Numbered from the stretch's first letter, positions 35,972 through 45,173 are shown. The stretch: 64,000 bases of DNA from DIGJ01 sp041739345 (GCA_041739345.1 JBGSNZ010000021.1:124001-188000), one strand, 5' to 3'. Program-made: numbers and translations. Notes: a model not told the origin generated them from the sequence alone.

Positions 35972-36883
35972 TTGAAATACATTAATTATAGTGATTTTAA
36001 GTTAAAGAACAGTGCAGTATGTCTTGGAAAGTTTGATGGCTTTCATATTGGACACAGAGAGCTGATTGATTATGCAGTCTCGATGAAAATTAAAGGATAT
36101 AAAGCAGTTGTCTTTTCTTTTTTAATGAATCCAAGACTACTTAAAAATACAGAAGAATTTAGTCTTATCTATACAGAAGAAGAAAAGAAAATGATATTAA
36201 AAGAGGCAGGTACAGATGTATTAATATCTTACCCGTTTGACATTCCTATGTTCTCAATGGAACCAGAGTGTTTTATTAAAAATATTTTAGTTGATCAATT
36301 GGATGCAAAGATTGTGATTGTAGGTAAAGACTATCGATTTGGTCATAACCGTAGTGGCGATGTATCCTTACTTGAGGAGCTTTCTTCAAAATATGGATAT
36401 GAAGTAAAGGCGTTTGATAAGGTGACATATAAGGAAGAAGTTGTAAGTAGTACACGAATACGATCCTTCATTAAAGAAGGTAAAATGGAAGAGGCCAATC
36501 TAATGCTTGGAATGCCATATTGCATCGTAGGAGAAGTATTACACGGACGCAAATTAGGACGAACATTAGGTATGCCAACGACCAATATTGTACCGGATGA
36601 TGTTAAATTATTGCCTCCAAATGGTGTTTATGCCTCTCGTACCTGGCTGAATGGAGTAGCATATGAAGGAGTTTCTAACGTTGGCGTCAAACCGACGGTA
36701 GGGGCTGAGAAAAAGAGGCTGATTGAAACCTTTATTTTTAATTATTCTGGTGACTTATACGGTAAAAAATTAAAAATAGATTTGTATGCTTTTGAACGTT
36801 GCGAACAAAAGTTTAATTCAATTGAGGAGCTAAAAGTACAAATGGAGCTAGATACCGCTTTTGGACGAGAGTACTTTAAGTAG
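35972..36883 (+). CDS. ribF: Riboflavin kinase/FAD synthetase RibF
   Basis: A 303-residue bifunctional enzyme making FMN and FAD. The N-terminal nucleotidyltransferase has LGKFDGFHIGHRELI, VGKDYRFGHNRSGD and VSSTRIRSFI. The C-terminal kinase has GRTLGMPTTNIVP and VGVKPTVG. It uses a TTG start (35972) with AGGGGTGA upstream; no ATG is available at the proper place. It is the last gene of the rimP operon and is followed by a long palindrome instead of a short terminator. Confidence 0.95.
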   Translation: MKYINYSDFKLKNSAVCLGKFDGFHIGHRELIDYAVSMKIKGYKAVVFSFLMNPRLLKNTEEFSLIYTEEEKKMILKEAGTDVLISYPFDIPMFSMEPECFIKNILVDQLDAKIVIVGKDYRFGHNRSGDVSLLEELSSKYGYEVKAFDKVTYKEEVVSSTRIRSFIKEGKMEEANLMLGMPYCIVGEVLHGRKLGRTLGMPTTNIVPDDVKLLPPNGVYASRTWLNGVAYEGVSNVGVKPTVGAEKKRLIETFIFNYSGDLYGKKLKIDLYAFERCEQKFNSIEELKVQMELDTAFGREYFK

Positions 36884-36914
36884 AAGAATTTGTAAGAGAA
36901 TGATGCGATAATAT

Positions 36915-37110
36915 AGTTTATGTTCAATTTACATCTCAGGGCACAAATAGCATGCGCTCTAACCTCAATACGATTATCAATTTTAACAAGCCATAAGCAA
37001 TGAAAACAAGTGATTGGGCACTTGTTTTTCATTATGTCTTATTAAAATAATCGTATAATTCGGTTAGAGCGCATGCTATTTGTGCCCTGCAATGCAAATT
37101 GGGATAAAGT
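36915..37110. repeat. Dispersed palindromic element, copy 1
   Basis: The arms 36938-36964 and 37062-37088 are perfectly complementary over 27 bp. Pairing continues outward imperfectly to 36915 and 37110, and inward through ATACGATTA-type sequence to a central hairpin (CAAGTG...CACTTG, 37007-37024). A shared left half beginning CCTCAATACGATTATCAATT identifies the same family at 56.8 and 60.4 kb. Non-coding, between ribF (+) and the MocR gene (-). Confidence 0.85.
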
Positions 37111-37151
37111 TTTTTGATTTTGCAACATTCCTTATTTCAAGAGGTATCTAG

Positions 37152-38549
37152 TTAAAAACAAGTAGTCGCAAATTCGTTGATTCCATTGATAATGTCATCT
37201 TCTGATAAATTAGCGTATCCAAACAAAAAGGTAGTTGCATAATTAGTCGGTATTTCTAAAAAGTGTTCTTTTAGGCCATATAATTGAATGTGGTTTTCTT
37301 TTGCTTGTTCGATTACCTTTTCTTCACTTGCTCCATTTGTTAATTGCACAACTAGATGCATACCGGCATTTTCTCCACTAATAATAATGGGAAGATTTTT
37401 TGCTTTAAGACTGGTAAGTAAAATATCGTGTTTAATTTTGTAAACTTTGCGCATCCGATTGAGATGACGTTCAAAATAGCCTTCGTTGATAAAATCAGTC
37501 AAAATCGCTTGGTCAATACGCGAAACAGTTGATGCAAAATAAGAAAATTGGGCTTTGAATTCTTTTAAAAGCACATGAGGTAGCACCATATAACCAACTC
37601 GGATTGCAGGAGCAATGGCTCTTGAAAACGTTCCGATATAAACGACATTGTCACAAGAGGCAATGCTTTGTAAGGACGGAATTGGCTTTCCTTTATATCG
37701 AAATTCACTGTCATGATCGTCTTCAATAATGTAACGAGAAGTATTTTGATTTGCCCATGTCAATAATTCAATTCGGCGCTGTATTGGCATAACGATGCCA
37801 AGAGGGTATTGATGAGATGGAGTAACATAGGCAATGTTACAATTTGTCTTTTCTAGGGCTTCCACCGACATTCCATTTGAATCTAAAGAAATAGGTGTTG
37901 TCTTAATTCCAAATCCGTTGAATATCTTATTTGCTCTTTGATAAGAAGGATTTTCCATTGCAATGTTACAATTACTACCAAACAAACGGGCTAACATCTG
38001 TAGTAGATAGTCAACGCCAGCTCCAATGATTAATTGGTTCTCTTCACAGTTTACACCACGGGACTGGTGCAGATAATGCGTAATCGCCTGGCGAAGCGTA
38101 AAGTCACCTTGATTATCACCAAGTAAAAACAAATCCGTATTATCCTGTAAACAGTTTTTGGACAATTGGCGCCAGGTCTGATATGGAAAATGGCTTAAAT
38201 TAACACTGAACGGCGAAAAATCATATGAATAGGCAGAAGTATCTTGTCTGCCTTCTTCGAGTTTTTCTTTTTTTTCGTAATTTGTATTGTTTAAAATATT
38301 GAGTGCAGTTATTTTACATACAAAATACCCACTTTTGGGAACTGCTTCAATATAACCTTCGGATAAAAGCTGTGCATATGCCATATCCACGGTATTTCGA
38401 CTGATGGATAGATGTGCAGCAAGGCTCCTCGTGGAAGGAAGCTTTGACTGATAAGCAAGAACGCCATGTATGATTTCATTTTTTATATATTGATATATTT
38501 GCTCATAAAGTGAGAACTTTGAGTTTGTGTTTATTGGTATGGTTAGCAT
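37152..38549 (-). CDS. MocR-type transcriptional regulator (GntR HTH + aminotransferase-like domain)
   Basis: A 465-residue regulator with an N-terminal GntR winged helix (about 10-75: SKLPSTRSLAAHLSISRNTVDMAYAQLLSEGYI) and a C-terminal class I aminotransferase-fold domain. In this family the domain normally binds PLP through a Lys in a GTFSK-type motif. Here the motif reads YIGTFSRAIAPAIRVGYM: the position is Arg (codon AGA), so a Schiff base with PLP could not form at that residue. The Asp-rich IEDDHDSEFRYKGKPIPSL and the VTPSHQYPLG stretch are intact. Likely targets are itself or the divergent DUF1287 gene; this is inference. AGGAGGAAACATAT precedes the ATG. Confidence 0.88.
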   Translation of the reverse strand: MLTIPINTNSKFSLYEQIYQYIKNEIIHGVLAYQSKLPSTRSLAAHLSISRNTVDMAYAQLLSEGYIEAVPKSGYFVCKITALNILNNTNYEKKEKLEEGRQDTSAYSYDFSPFSVNLSHFPYQTWRQLSKNCLQDNTDLFLLGDNQGDFTLRQAITHYLHQSRGVNCEENQLIIGAGVDYLLQMLARLFGSNCNIAMENPSYQRANKIFNGFGIKTTPISLDSNGMSVEALEKTNCNIAYVTPSHQYPLGIVMPIQRRIELLTWANQNTSRYIIEDDHDSEFRYKGKPIPSLQSIASCDNVVYIGTFSRAIAPAIRVGYMVLPHVLLKEFKAQFSYFASTVSRIDQAILTDFINEGYFERHLNRMRKVYKIKHDILLTSLKAKNLPIIISGENAGMHLVVQLTNGASEEKVIEQAKENHIQLYGLKEHFLEIPTNYATTFLFGYANLSEDDIINGINEFATTCF

Positions 38550-38671
38550 ATATGTTTCCTCCTATAACAATAGTACCAGAATGATAGCTGGATTACAATA
38601 CTTTCCAATATATGTTATAATCAATAGGTGGAGAAACTAAGAAGTCATGTTTTTAGAAAAAGGGGATTGTA

Positions 38672-39349
38672 ATGAAATTAAGGGGAAAAATTAAAATAAG
38701 ATGGATTTTATTAGGTGCTTTTATGATAATAGCCATCAGTGTAGGATATTACAAATTAAATTACTGGAATTTGATTCCACAAAAAAGTAATACATCGAAG
38801 GATTTTAGTATTGAGATATTGGTCAGTCAAAATGATGAGGACAAGGATGGAATAGATGACTATAGTGATATACTGCAGGGAGCAAGATCATATGTAAAGA
38901 CTAAACCTAAATATAAGACCGATTACTATGAGGGAGGATATCCCAAAGAAGGAGTAGGAGTATGTACTGATGTTGTTTGGAAAGCATTTCAAAATGCGGG
39001 TTTTTCATTAAAGGATATGATAGATGAAGATATTAAAAACAATCCATCTTATTATTCACAAATCAAAGAAGCTGACCCAAATATTGATTTTAGAAGAGTA
39101 CAAAATTTAAAGGTGTTTTTTGATAAACATGCGACATTGCTTACGCTCGATCCGAAAAAGTATGAGCAGTGGCAACCGGGAGATATTGTAATTTACCCTC
39201 ATCATATTGCAATTGTTTCTGATAAAAGAAACAAAGAAGGGCAGACATATATAATTCATCATGATCACAGGGGTCAGCTTAAATATGAAGAAGATGCACT
39301 GACAAGACGGAAAATAGTGGGGCATTACCGATATGATGTAAAAAAATAG
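38672..39349 (+). CDS. DUF1287-family membrane-anchored protein
   Basis: A 225-residue protein with one N-terminal membrane anchor (about 12-30: WILLGAFMIIAISVGYY) and a DUF1287 domain like E. coli YijF. The domain shows YYEGGYPKEGVGVCTDVVWKAFQNAG with a conserved Cys, and later WQPGDIVIYPHHIAIVSD with His. The Cys/His arrangement recalls NlpC/P60-like papain folds, so a hydrolase or peptidase role at the outer membrane face is possible but unproven. Divergent from the MocR gene and followed by a shared terminator with rpsO. Confidence 0.8.
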   Translation: MKLRGKIKIRWILLGAFMIIAISVGYYKLNYWNLIPQKSNTSKDFSIEILVSQNDEDKDGIDDYSDILQGARSYVKTKPKYKTDYYEGGYPKEGVGVCTDVVWKAFQNAGFSLKDMIDEDIKNNPSYYSQIKEADPNIDFRRVQNLKVFFDKHATLLTLDPKKYEQWQPGDIVIYPHHIAIVSDKRNKEGQTYIIHHDHRGQLKYEEDALTRRKIVGHYRYDVKK

Positions 39350-39351
39350 CG

Positions 39352-39380
39352 AAAAAAAGAGAGCACATAACGTGCTCTCT
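39352..39380. terminator. Bidirectional terminator between DUF1287 gene and rpsO
   Basis: A 9-bp perfect stem AGAGAGCAC/GTGCTCTCT with a 5-nt loop. The A-run on the left gives a U-tract for rpsO on the minus strand; plus-strand tail is poor. Confidence 0.8.
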
Positions 39381-39390
39381 AATAAGGTCA

Positions 39391-39657
39391 TTATTTTCTT
39401 AATCCTAATCTTGCGATTAATGTACGGTAACCTTCAAGGTCATTTCTCTTTAAGTAGTCTAATAAACCTCTTCTTTGACCAACCATTTTAAGAAGACCTC
39501 TTCTTGAGTGATGATCCTTTTTATGCTCTTTTAAATGTTCTGTTAACTCAGTAATTCTTGCGGTTAAAAGAGCTACCTGTACTTCTGGTGAACCTGTATC
39601 TGTTGCTGTTCTACCATATTCATTGATAACTTGTTGTTTCTTTTCTTTACTAATCAT
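39391..39657 (-). CDS. rpsO: Ribosomal protein uS15
   Basis: An 88-residue 30S protein, standard length, with TATDTGSPEVQVALLTARITELTEHL, HKKDHHSRRGLLKMVGQRRGLLDYL and the C-terminal LIARLGLRK. I start at 39657 (MISKEKK), where AGGAGGATTTTGCA precedes the ATG, not at the 11-codon longer frame. A structured leader precedes it. Confidence 0.97.
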   Translation of the reverse strand: MISKEKKQQVINEYGRTATDTGSPEVQVALLTARITELTEHLKEHKKDHHSRRGLLKMVGQRRGLLDYLKRNDLEGYRTLIARLGLRK

Positions 39658-39659
39658 TG

Positions 39660-39750
39660 CAAAATCCTCCTTTAATTTAAATAGCACCAAATACTAAGAA
39701 TTGGGTCGGAGACTCCACAAACTGAGTATTGGCTTATTTATTACCTTTCG
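39660..39750 (-). promoter_or_regulatory. Structured rpsO leader, candidate S15 autoregulatory RNA
   Basis: On the minus strand, CCAATACTCAG (near 39732-39722) can pair with CTTAGTATTTGG (near 39700-39690) with a bulge, enclosing a GGAGTCTCC hairpin. S15 represses its own synthesis through leader RNAs in several bacterial groups. The position between promoter and ribosome site fits, but I cannot match a specific known class. Confidence 0.4.
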
Positions 39751-39751
39751 T

Positions 39752-39780
39752 ATAATAACATACTTTGCTTTACTTGTAAA
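39752..39780 (-). promoter_or_regulatory. SigA promoter of rpsO
   Basis: On the minus strand TTTACA (39780-39775), 17 nt, TATTAT (39757-39752). Confidence 0.75.
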
Positions 39781-40002
39781 CAACTATCATAAAAAAATAT
39801 GCACTATTTCTGAGCTTTTATACATAGATGGAAAAAAACAGTAGATAATTAAATATAGTGGTGATATAATAAAAGAGTTAATGTGGTGAAAGTTCATTCC
39901 GAGACATCTGAAGAGGTCATTTATGAAGAAGTGAGTTGTTCAGTTGTTTCGGCACTTTCATCGAAAATAACTTTCATTGAAAGTAATATAAAGGAGATTA
40001 TT

Positions 40003-42096
40003 ATGTACAAAAAATTTAGTATGGAATTAGCCGGACGTACACTAACAGTAGATGTAAATCGTGTTGGTAAACAGGCAAATGGCTGTGCATTCATGCATTA
40101 TGGTGATACAACTGTTTTATCTACTGCAACTGCATCAGAAAAACCAAGAGAAGGAATTGACTTTTTTCCTCTTAGTGTAGAATATGAAGAAAAATTATAT
40201 GCCGTTGGTAAAATACCAGGCGGTTTTAATAAAAGAGAAGGAAGATCATCGGAAAATTCAGTTTTAACTTCACGTGTAATTGACCGTCCAATGCGTCCAT
40301 TATTTCCGAAGGACTATAGAAATGATGTAACTTTAAACAATTTAGTAATGTCAGTTGATCCACAATGTAGCCCAGAACTTACCGCTATGTTAGGATCTGC
40401 TATTTCGACAGCTATTTCAGATATTCCATTTGATGGACCATGTGCAACAACTCAGGTTGGCTTAATTAATGGTGAATTTGTAATCAATCCAAATGCATCT
40501 CAAAATGCAGTTTCTGATTTGAAATTGACCGTTGCTTCTACCAAAGAAAAGGTTATCATGATCGAAGCTGCAGCAAACGAAGTACCAGAAGATAAAATGA
40601 TTGAAGCAATTTTTGAAGCACATAAAGTAAATCAGGAAGTTATCAAATTCATTGATACAATTGTAGCTGAGTGTGGTAAAGAAAAACATGAATATACAAG
40701 TTGTGCTGTACCTACGGAATTATTTGAAGCAATGAAAACTCTCGTTACTCCAGAAGAAATGGAAGTAGCGGTATTTACTGATGATAAACAAACAAGAGAA
40801 AAGAATATTCGTGAAATTAAAAATAAATTTGCAGAAAGCTTTGCACAAAATGAAGAATGGTTAGCACTGATTGATGAAGCAACTTATCAGTATCAGAAAA
40901 AGACGGTTCGTAAGATGATTTTAAAAGATCAAAAACGTCCGGATGGAAGAAAGATTGATGAAATCAGAACATTAGCAGCAGAAGTAGATTTAATTCCTCG
41001 TGTTCATGGTTCTGGTATGTTTACACGTGGACAAACTCAGATTTGTACCATAACAACATTAGCTCCATTATCAGAAGCACAAAGAATTGATGGACTTGAT
41101 GAAAATGAAACATCAAAACGTTACATGCATCACTACAACTTCCCATCTTACTCCGTTGGCGAAACAAAGCCATCTAGAGGTCCAGGACGTCGTGAAATCG
41201 GTCATGGTGCATTAGCAGAAAAAGCATTGATTCCAGTGCTTCCTTCAACAGAAGAATTCCCATACACGATTCGTACTGTATCTGAGACATTTGAATCCAA
41301 TGGTTCTACTTCTCAGGCATCCGTTTGTGCATCTACATTGTCACTTATGGCTGCAGGTGTACCAATTAAAAAACAAGTAGCTGGTATTTCTTGTGGATTG
41401 GTAACTGGAGATACAGATGATGATTATATTGTATTAACAGATATTCAGGGTCTAGAAGATTTCTTTGGCGACATGGACTTTAAAGTAGCTGGTACACATG
41501 ATGGTATTACAGCAATCCAGATGGATATTAAGATTCATGGTTTAACAAGACCTATTATAGAAGAAGCAATTGCAAAAACTAAAATTGCAAGAGAATATAT
41601 AATAAATGATATACTGAATCCTTGCATCGACAAGTCAAGAGATGAAGTTGGTGAATTTGCACCTAAAATTGTTCAAATTCAGATTGATCCAACTAAAATT
41701 GGTGATGTTGTTGGACAAAGAGGTAAAACAATCAATGCAATTATTGATCAGACAGGTGTAAAGATTGATATCACTGATGATGGTTCCGTATCTGTATGTG
41801 GAACGGACAAAGAAAAAATGACTGAAGCAATCAAAATTATTCAGATTATTGTAACTGATTTTGCTGAAGGTAAAATCTTTGAAGGTAAAGTAGTAAGTAT
41901 CAAAGAGTTTGGTGCATTTGTCGAATTTGCTCCTGGAAAAGAAGGAATGGTACACATTTCTAAGATTTCTCAGGAAAGAGTGAATAAAGTGGAAGATGTT
42001 TTAACTCTTGGTCAAATGGTTAAAGTGGTATGTCTTGGAAAAGACAAAATGGGAAGATTAAGTTTCTCCATAAAGGACGTTCCACAGGAAGCATAA
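40003..42096 (+). CDS. pnp: Polyribonucleotide nucleotidyltransferase (PNPase)
   Basis: A 697-residue phosphorolytic 3'-5' exoribonuclease. Two RNase PH domains are visible: FSMELAGRTLTVDVNRV and FNKREGRSSENSVLTSRVIDRPMRPLFP in the first, VHGSGMFTRGQTQ and DIQGLEDFFGDMDFKVAGT in the second. A KH domain (IGDVVGQRGKTINAI) and an S1 domain (EGKVVSIKEFGAFVEF) follow. Start at 40003: AAGGAG lies 7 nt before it and the length fits the family. The in-frame GTG at 39883 adds 40 unrelated residues. TATAAT at 39865-39870 may be its -10. The order rpsO-pnp is common, but here rpsO is on the opposite strand. Confidence 0.97.
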   Translation: MYKKFSMELAGRTLTVDVNRVGKQANGCAFMHYGDTTVLSTATASEKPREGIDFFPLSVEYEEKLYAVGKIPGGFNKREGRSSENSVLTSRVIDRPMRPLFPKDYRNDVTLNNLVMSVDPQCSPELTAMLGSAISTAISDIPFDGPCATTQVGLINGEFVINPNASQNAVSDLKLTVASTKEKVIMIEAAANEVPEDKMIEAIFEAHKVNQEVIKFIDTIVAECGKEKHEYTSCAVPTELFEAMKTLVTPEEMEVAVFTDDKQTREKNIREIKNKFAESFAQNEEWLALIDEATYQYQKKTVRKMILKDQKRPDGRKIDEIRTLAAEVDLIPRVHGSGMFTRGQTQICTITTLAPLSEAQRIDGLDENETSKRYMHHYNFPSYSVGETKPSRGPGRREIGHGALAEKALIPVLPSTEEFPYTIRTVSETFESNGSTSQASVCASTLSLMAAGVPIKKQVAGISCGLVTGDTDDDYIVLTDIQGLEDFFGDMDFKVAGTHDGITAIQMDIKIHGLTRPIIEEAIAKTKIAREYIINDILNPCIDKSRDEVGEFAPKIVQIQIDPTKIGDVVGQRGKTINAIIDQTGVKIDITDDGSVSVCGTDKEKMTEAIKIIQIIVTDFAEGKIFEGKVVSIKEFGAFVEFAPGKEGMVHISKISQERVNKVEDVLTLGQMVKVVCLGKDKMGRLSFSIKDVPQEA

Positions 42097-42130
42097 TTAT
42101 AAAAGTATTAATTTTAAAGAGAAATAAAGA

Positions 42131-42168
42131 AGCCGTTGCAAAATTTGAAAAACTATTTTGCAACGGCT
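42131..42168 (+). terminator. Terminator-like hairpin after pnp
   Basis: A 14-bp perfect stem AGCCGTTGCAAAAT with 42155-42168, loop 10 nt. The T-run is weak (ACTACATTTT). Confidence 0.6.
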
Positions 42169-42260
42169 ACTACATTTTAGTTGGAAATCTTAAAAAATCA
42201 AAATTGTCTTTTTGTATAATAAATAGATTATTTGTAAATTAAAATTGTATAAAATTGTCA

Positions 42261-42289
42261 TTGACAATTACGCTGAAATGGAATAATCT
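42261..42289 (+). promoter_or_regulatory. Promoter of the LTA-synthase-like gene
   Basis: TTGACA (42261-42266), 17 nt, TAATCT (42284-42289). The -35 lies in a small palindrome TTGTCATTGACAA (42256-42268). Confidence 0.7.
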
Positions 42290-42338
42290 TTTGTAGGATT
42301 GATATGATTAATAACAAATGAATTAGGGTCGTGAGGAT

Positions 42339-44414
42339 ATGAAAAAAATAATACAGAAGATATGCAATGAAAAAACAGTAGCTATATTAAATAAATATTC
42401 CCTTTTCTTTCAATGGGTTTTGTCTTGCGGAATTTGCTTTACAATTGAAGCGTTTTCAAGACATTCACTATTTGAGGCGGTCGACTTTTTGTTTGACCGT
42501 TCTTGGGTATTCTTATATAATTCGTCCATAATATTTGCTACCTTACTGGTAGTATACTTTTTCAAACGACGTGCTTTGGCGCGATATTTGATTAGTTGTG
42601 GGTGGTTATTACTTGGTTTTGTAAATGGATGCCTTTTATTAAAGAGAGTAACGCCGTTTGGATATACCGATTTAAAGCTTGTAAAAGATTTACTTGCAAT
42701 GAAGAATAATTATTTTAATAAAACGGAAACAATAGCCGCAATATTAGGAGTATGTTTACTTATATTACTGTTGGTGTTTATATGGAAAAAGGGACCAAAG
42801 TTTCAAGGAAAATGTCATTATTTTGTAAGTATAATTTTGGTAGCTTCTTGCTTTGTTTGGATTCCGGCAGCTACAAAAGCAGCAGTACATAATAAATTAT
42901 TAACAAATTATTTTTCGAATATAGCACAAGGATATGAAAAATATGGTTTTGTATATGGGTTTTCTACAAGCGTAGTGGACCGCGGCATGACAGAACCAAT
43001 CAATTATACACAAGAAAATGTTACAGCAATAAAAAATGGCGTTGATGTATCGAAAACAAAGACCAATCAACCGAATGTAATCGTGGTTTTACTTGAGTCT
43101 TTTATAGACCCCAATGAAGTTAAATTTCTTCAGTGCTCGAAAGATCCGATTCCAAATTTTCACGCATTGAGTGAGAACTATTCTACTGGTTACTTAGATG
43201 TACCAGTTGTAGGAGCTGGAACGGCGAATACAGAATTTGAAATATTAACTGGAATGAGCATGCGCTATTTTGGTATTGGAGAATATCCATATAAAACGAT
43301 TTTAAAGACAAATTCTTGTGAAAGTATTGCAAGCGACTTAAGTGATATCGGTTATGCAACACATGTTGTACATAATAACGGCGGTAACTTCTATAGTCGT
43401 GCCAATGCTTTTAAGCAGATGGGATTTGATACCTTTACTTCCAAAGAACTTATGAATATTACATCATATACGCCAATTGGTACATGGGCAAAGGATGATA
43501 TTTTACTGAGTGAAGTTGAAAAAACAATGGATTCTACCAAGAATCAAAGTGACTTTGTTTACACTATAACGGTACAGGCGCATGGAGACTATCCAAAGGA
43601 AAAAGTAATTGAAAATCCTGAAATTCAGGTAACGGGATTCGTAGATGAAAATGGTGTAATTAATGAGGGTATGAATAATGCATGGGAATATTATATTAAT
43701 GAAATTCATGAAGTTGATCAATTTATCGGTAATTTGACAAAACAGTTATCTAAGCGTGATGAAGATACCATAGTTGTATTCTTCGGAGACCATTTACCTT
43801 CCCTTTCTTTGGATGCGGATGATATGGCGGCTAATGATATTTTTAAAACGAAATATGTTACTTGGAATAATTTTGGACTAGAAAAAGAAGATGCAGAACT
43901 CAAGGCATATCAATTATTAGCAGAAGTGACTGACCAAGTTGGAATACATGAAGGTACTATGTTTACCTATCATCAAAGTGAACTTGATAAGGCTAAAGTA
44001 GAAGAAATAAAAGATGCGAAAAAAGATAAGGTAGTAATAGATACAAAGAGCTATAAGAAAGAAAATTTAGATGGTTTGGAACTTCTTCAATATGACATTC
44101 TCTATGGAGACCGCTATGCATACAATGGGCAAGATTTGTATCCGGCATCCGAATTAATCATGGGTACGCAGGATGTTACAGTTACAAGGGTTGAAACAAC
44201 GTACGATGATAAACTTCTTGTGATGGGTGAAAACTTTACACCTTGGAGTAAGGTATCTGTAAATGGAGAACGTTTGACAACAACTTATGTCAGTGGAAAA
44301 GAACTTCAGTTAAGCGATTGCAACTTAGAGAATGATGATGTGGTTGTAGTTCAACAGATGGGATCACAAAGTTCAGTATTTAGAAATTCAAACGAATATA
44401 TTTATCAAGAATAA
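42339..44414 (+). CDS. LTA synthase family protein (membrane sulfatase-fold phosphotransferase)
   Basis: A 691-residue protein with about five N-terminal membrane spans (1-~200) and an extracellular sulfatase-like domain (about 245-520). Visible are NVIVVLLESF, GAGTANTEFEILTG (probable catalytic Thr), HVVHNNGGNFY and VVFFGDHLPSL. LtaS-type enzymes polymerise glycerol phosphate from phosphatidylglycerol; the family also includes phosphoethanolamine and other phosphoglycerol transferases, so the exact polymer is uncertain. After the catalytic domain comes an extra ~70-residue beta-rich tail (about 620-691: VTRVETTYDDKLLVMGENF) resembling an IPT/TIG-like fold, not part of the classical enzyme. 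Confidence 0.85.
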   Translation: MKKIIQKICNEKTVAILNKYSLFFQWVLSCGICFTIEAFSRHSLFEAVDFLFDRSWVFLYNSSIIFATLLVVYFFKRRALARYLISCGWLLLGFVNGCLLLKRVTPFGYTDLKLVKDLLAMKNNYFNKTETIAAILGVCLLILLLVFIWKKGPKFQGKCHYFVSIILVASCFVWIPAATKAAVHNKLLTNYFSNIAQGYEKYGFVYGFSTSVVDRGMTEPINYTQENVTAIKNGVDVSKTKTNQPNVIVVLLESFIDPNEVKFLQCSKDPIPNFHALSENYSTGYLDVPVVGAGTANTEFEILTGMSMRYFGIGEYPYKTILKTNSCESIASDLSDIGYATHVVHNNGGNFYSRANAFKQMGFDTFTSKELMNITSYTPIGTWAKDDILLSEVEKTMDSTKNQSDFVYTITVQAHGDYPKEKVIENPEIQVTGFVDENGVINEGMNNAWEYYINEIHEVDQFIGNLTKQLSKRDEDTIVVFFGDHLPSLSLDADDMAANDIFKTKYVTWNNFGLEKEDAELKAYQLLAEVTDQVGIHEGTMFTYHQSELDKAKVEEIKDAKKDKVVIDTKSYKKENLDGLELLQYDILYGDRYAYNGQDLYPASELIMGTQDVTVTRVETTYDDKLLVMGENFTPWSKVSVNGERLTTTYVSGKELQLSDCNLENDDVVVVQQMGSQSSVFRNSNEYIYQE

Positions 44415-44428
44415 AAAAAACGGAAAAG

Positions 44429-44468
44429 CACATCCTATTTTTAAAAATAGAAGGGATGTGTTTTTTTT
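44429..44468 (+). terminator. Terminator after the LtaS-like gene, overlapping the next start
   Basis: CACATCCT (44429-44436) pairs with GGGATGTG (44453-44460) with one G-U pair, the inside is A/T-rich, and eight T follow (44461-44468). Both candidate start codons of the next gene lie in this structure. Confidence 0.75.
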
Positions 44469-45165
44469 GCAAAAAGAAGAACTTGTAAAAGAAAAATTAG
44501 AAGTGGAAAAGCTGAAAGATGAAAAGCTTTCCGAATTCGGTCAAATTGTATTAGATGAGGAAAAAGGAAAGAAGATACACTTACTCACGATAATTGGTGA
44601 AATTGAAGGACATGAAACGTTACCAGATAAAGCAAAAACAACAAAGTATGAACATGTTTTGCCGCAATTAGCGTCCATCGAATATGACAAAGAGATTGAG
44701 GGTGTTCTCATCCTTTTAAACACGGTTGGTGGAGATGTCGAAGCAGGACTGGCAATTGCGGAGATGATATCTTCTCTTAGTAAGCCAACAGTATCCTTAG
44801 TATTGGGAGGAAGCCATTCCATCGGTGTGCCAATTGCAACATCAACGAATTACTCTTTTATTGTTCCGACAGGAACGATGGTAATCCATCCAGTGCGAAT
44901 GAGTGGAACCGTAATTGGAGCTCCGCAGACATATGATTATTTTAAACAGATGCAAAATCGTATCATCGGTTTTATTGCAACACACTGTAGTGCATCCAGA
45001 GAACGTTTGGAGTCGCTAATGTTAAATACGGGGATGTTAACAAAAGATTTAGGAACGATACTCGTCGGAGAAGAAGCAGTAAAGGAAGGAGTAATTGACG
45101 AAGTAGGTGGGATTAAGGAAGCTTTTAAGAAACTATATGAGTTGATTGATAACGATGAAAATTGA
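44458..45165 (+). CDS. tepA: ClpP-like serine protease, TepA type
   Basis: A 235-residue ClpP/crotonase-fold protease of the TepA (YmfB) group, linked in Bacillus to protein translocation and spore functions. The N-terminus is charged. The fold starts near 45 (IHLLTIIGEIEGHE). The nucleophile is the second Ser in LGGSHSIGVPIA, the catalytic His is in VIHPVRMSG, and the Asp is probably in TKDLGT. No signal peptide. Start is unclear: GTG at 44458 or TTG at 44467, both in the T-run of a terminator with AAGGGA just upstream. It precedes uppP and its promoter. Confidence 0.82.
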   Translation: MFFLQKEELVKEKLEVEKLKDEKLSEFGQIVLDEEKGKKIHLLTIIGEIEGHETLPDKAKTTKYEHVLPQLASIEYDKEIEGVLILLNTVGGDVEAGLAIAEMISSLSKPTVSLVLGGSHSIGVPIATSTNYSFIVPTGTMVIHPVRMSGTVIGAPQTYDYFKQMQNRIIGFIATHCSASRERLESLMLNTGMLTKDLGTILVGEEAVKEGVIDEVGGIKEAFKKLYELIDNDEN

Positions 45166-45173
45166 TTACATCC

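Noticed and set aside
39883..40002. 40-codon N-terminal extension of PNPase from GTG 39883
   Set aside because: The true start at 40003 has AAGGAG at the right distance and gives the family length; the extension does not resemble PNPase.
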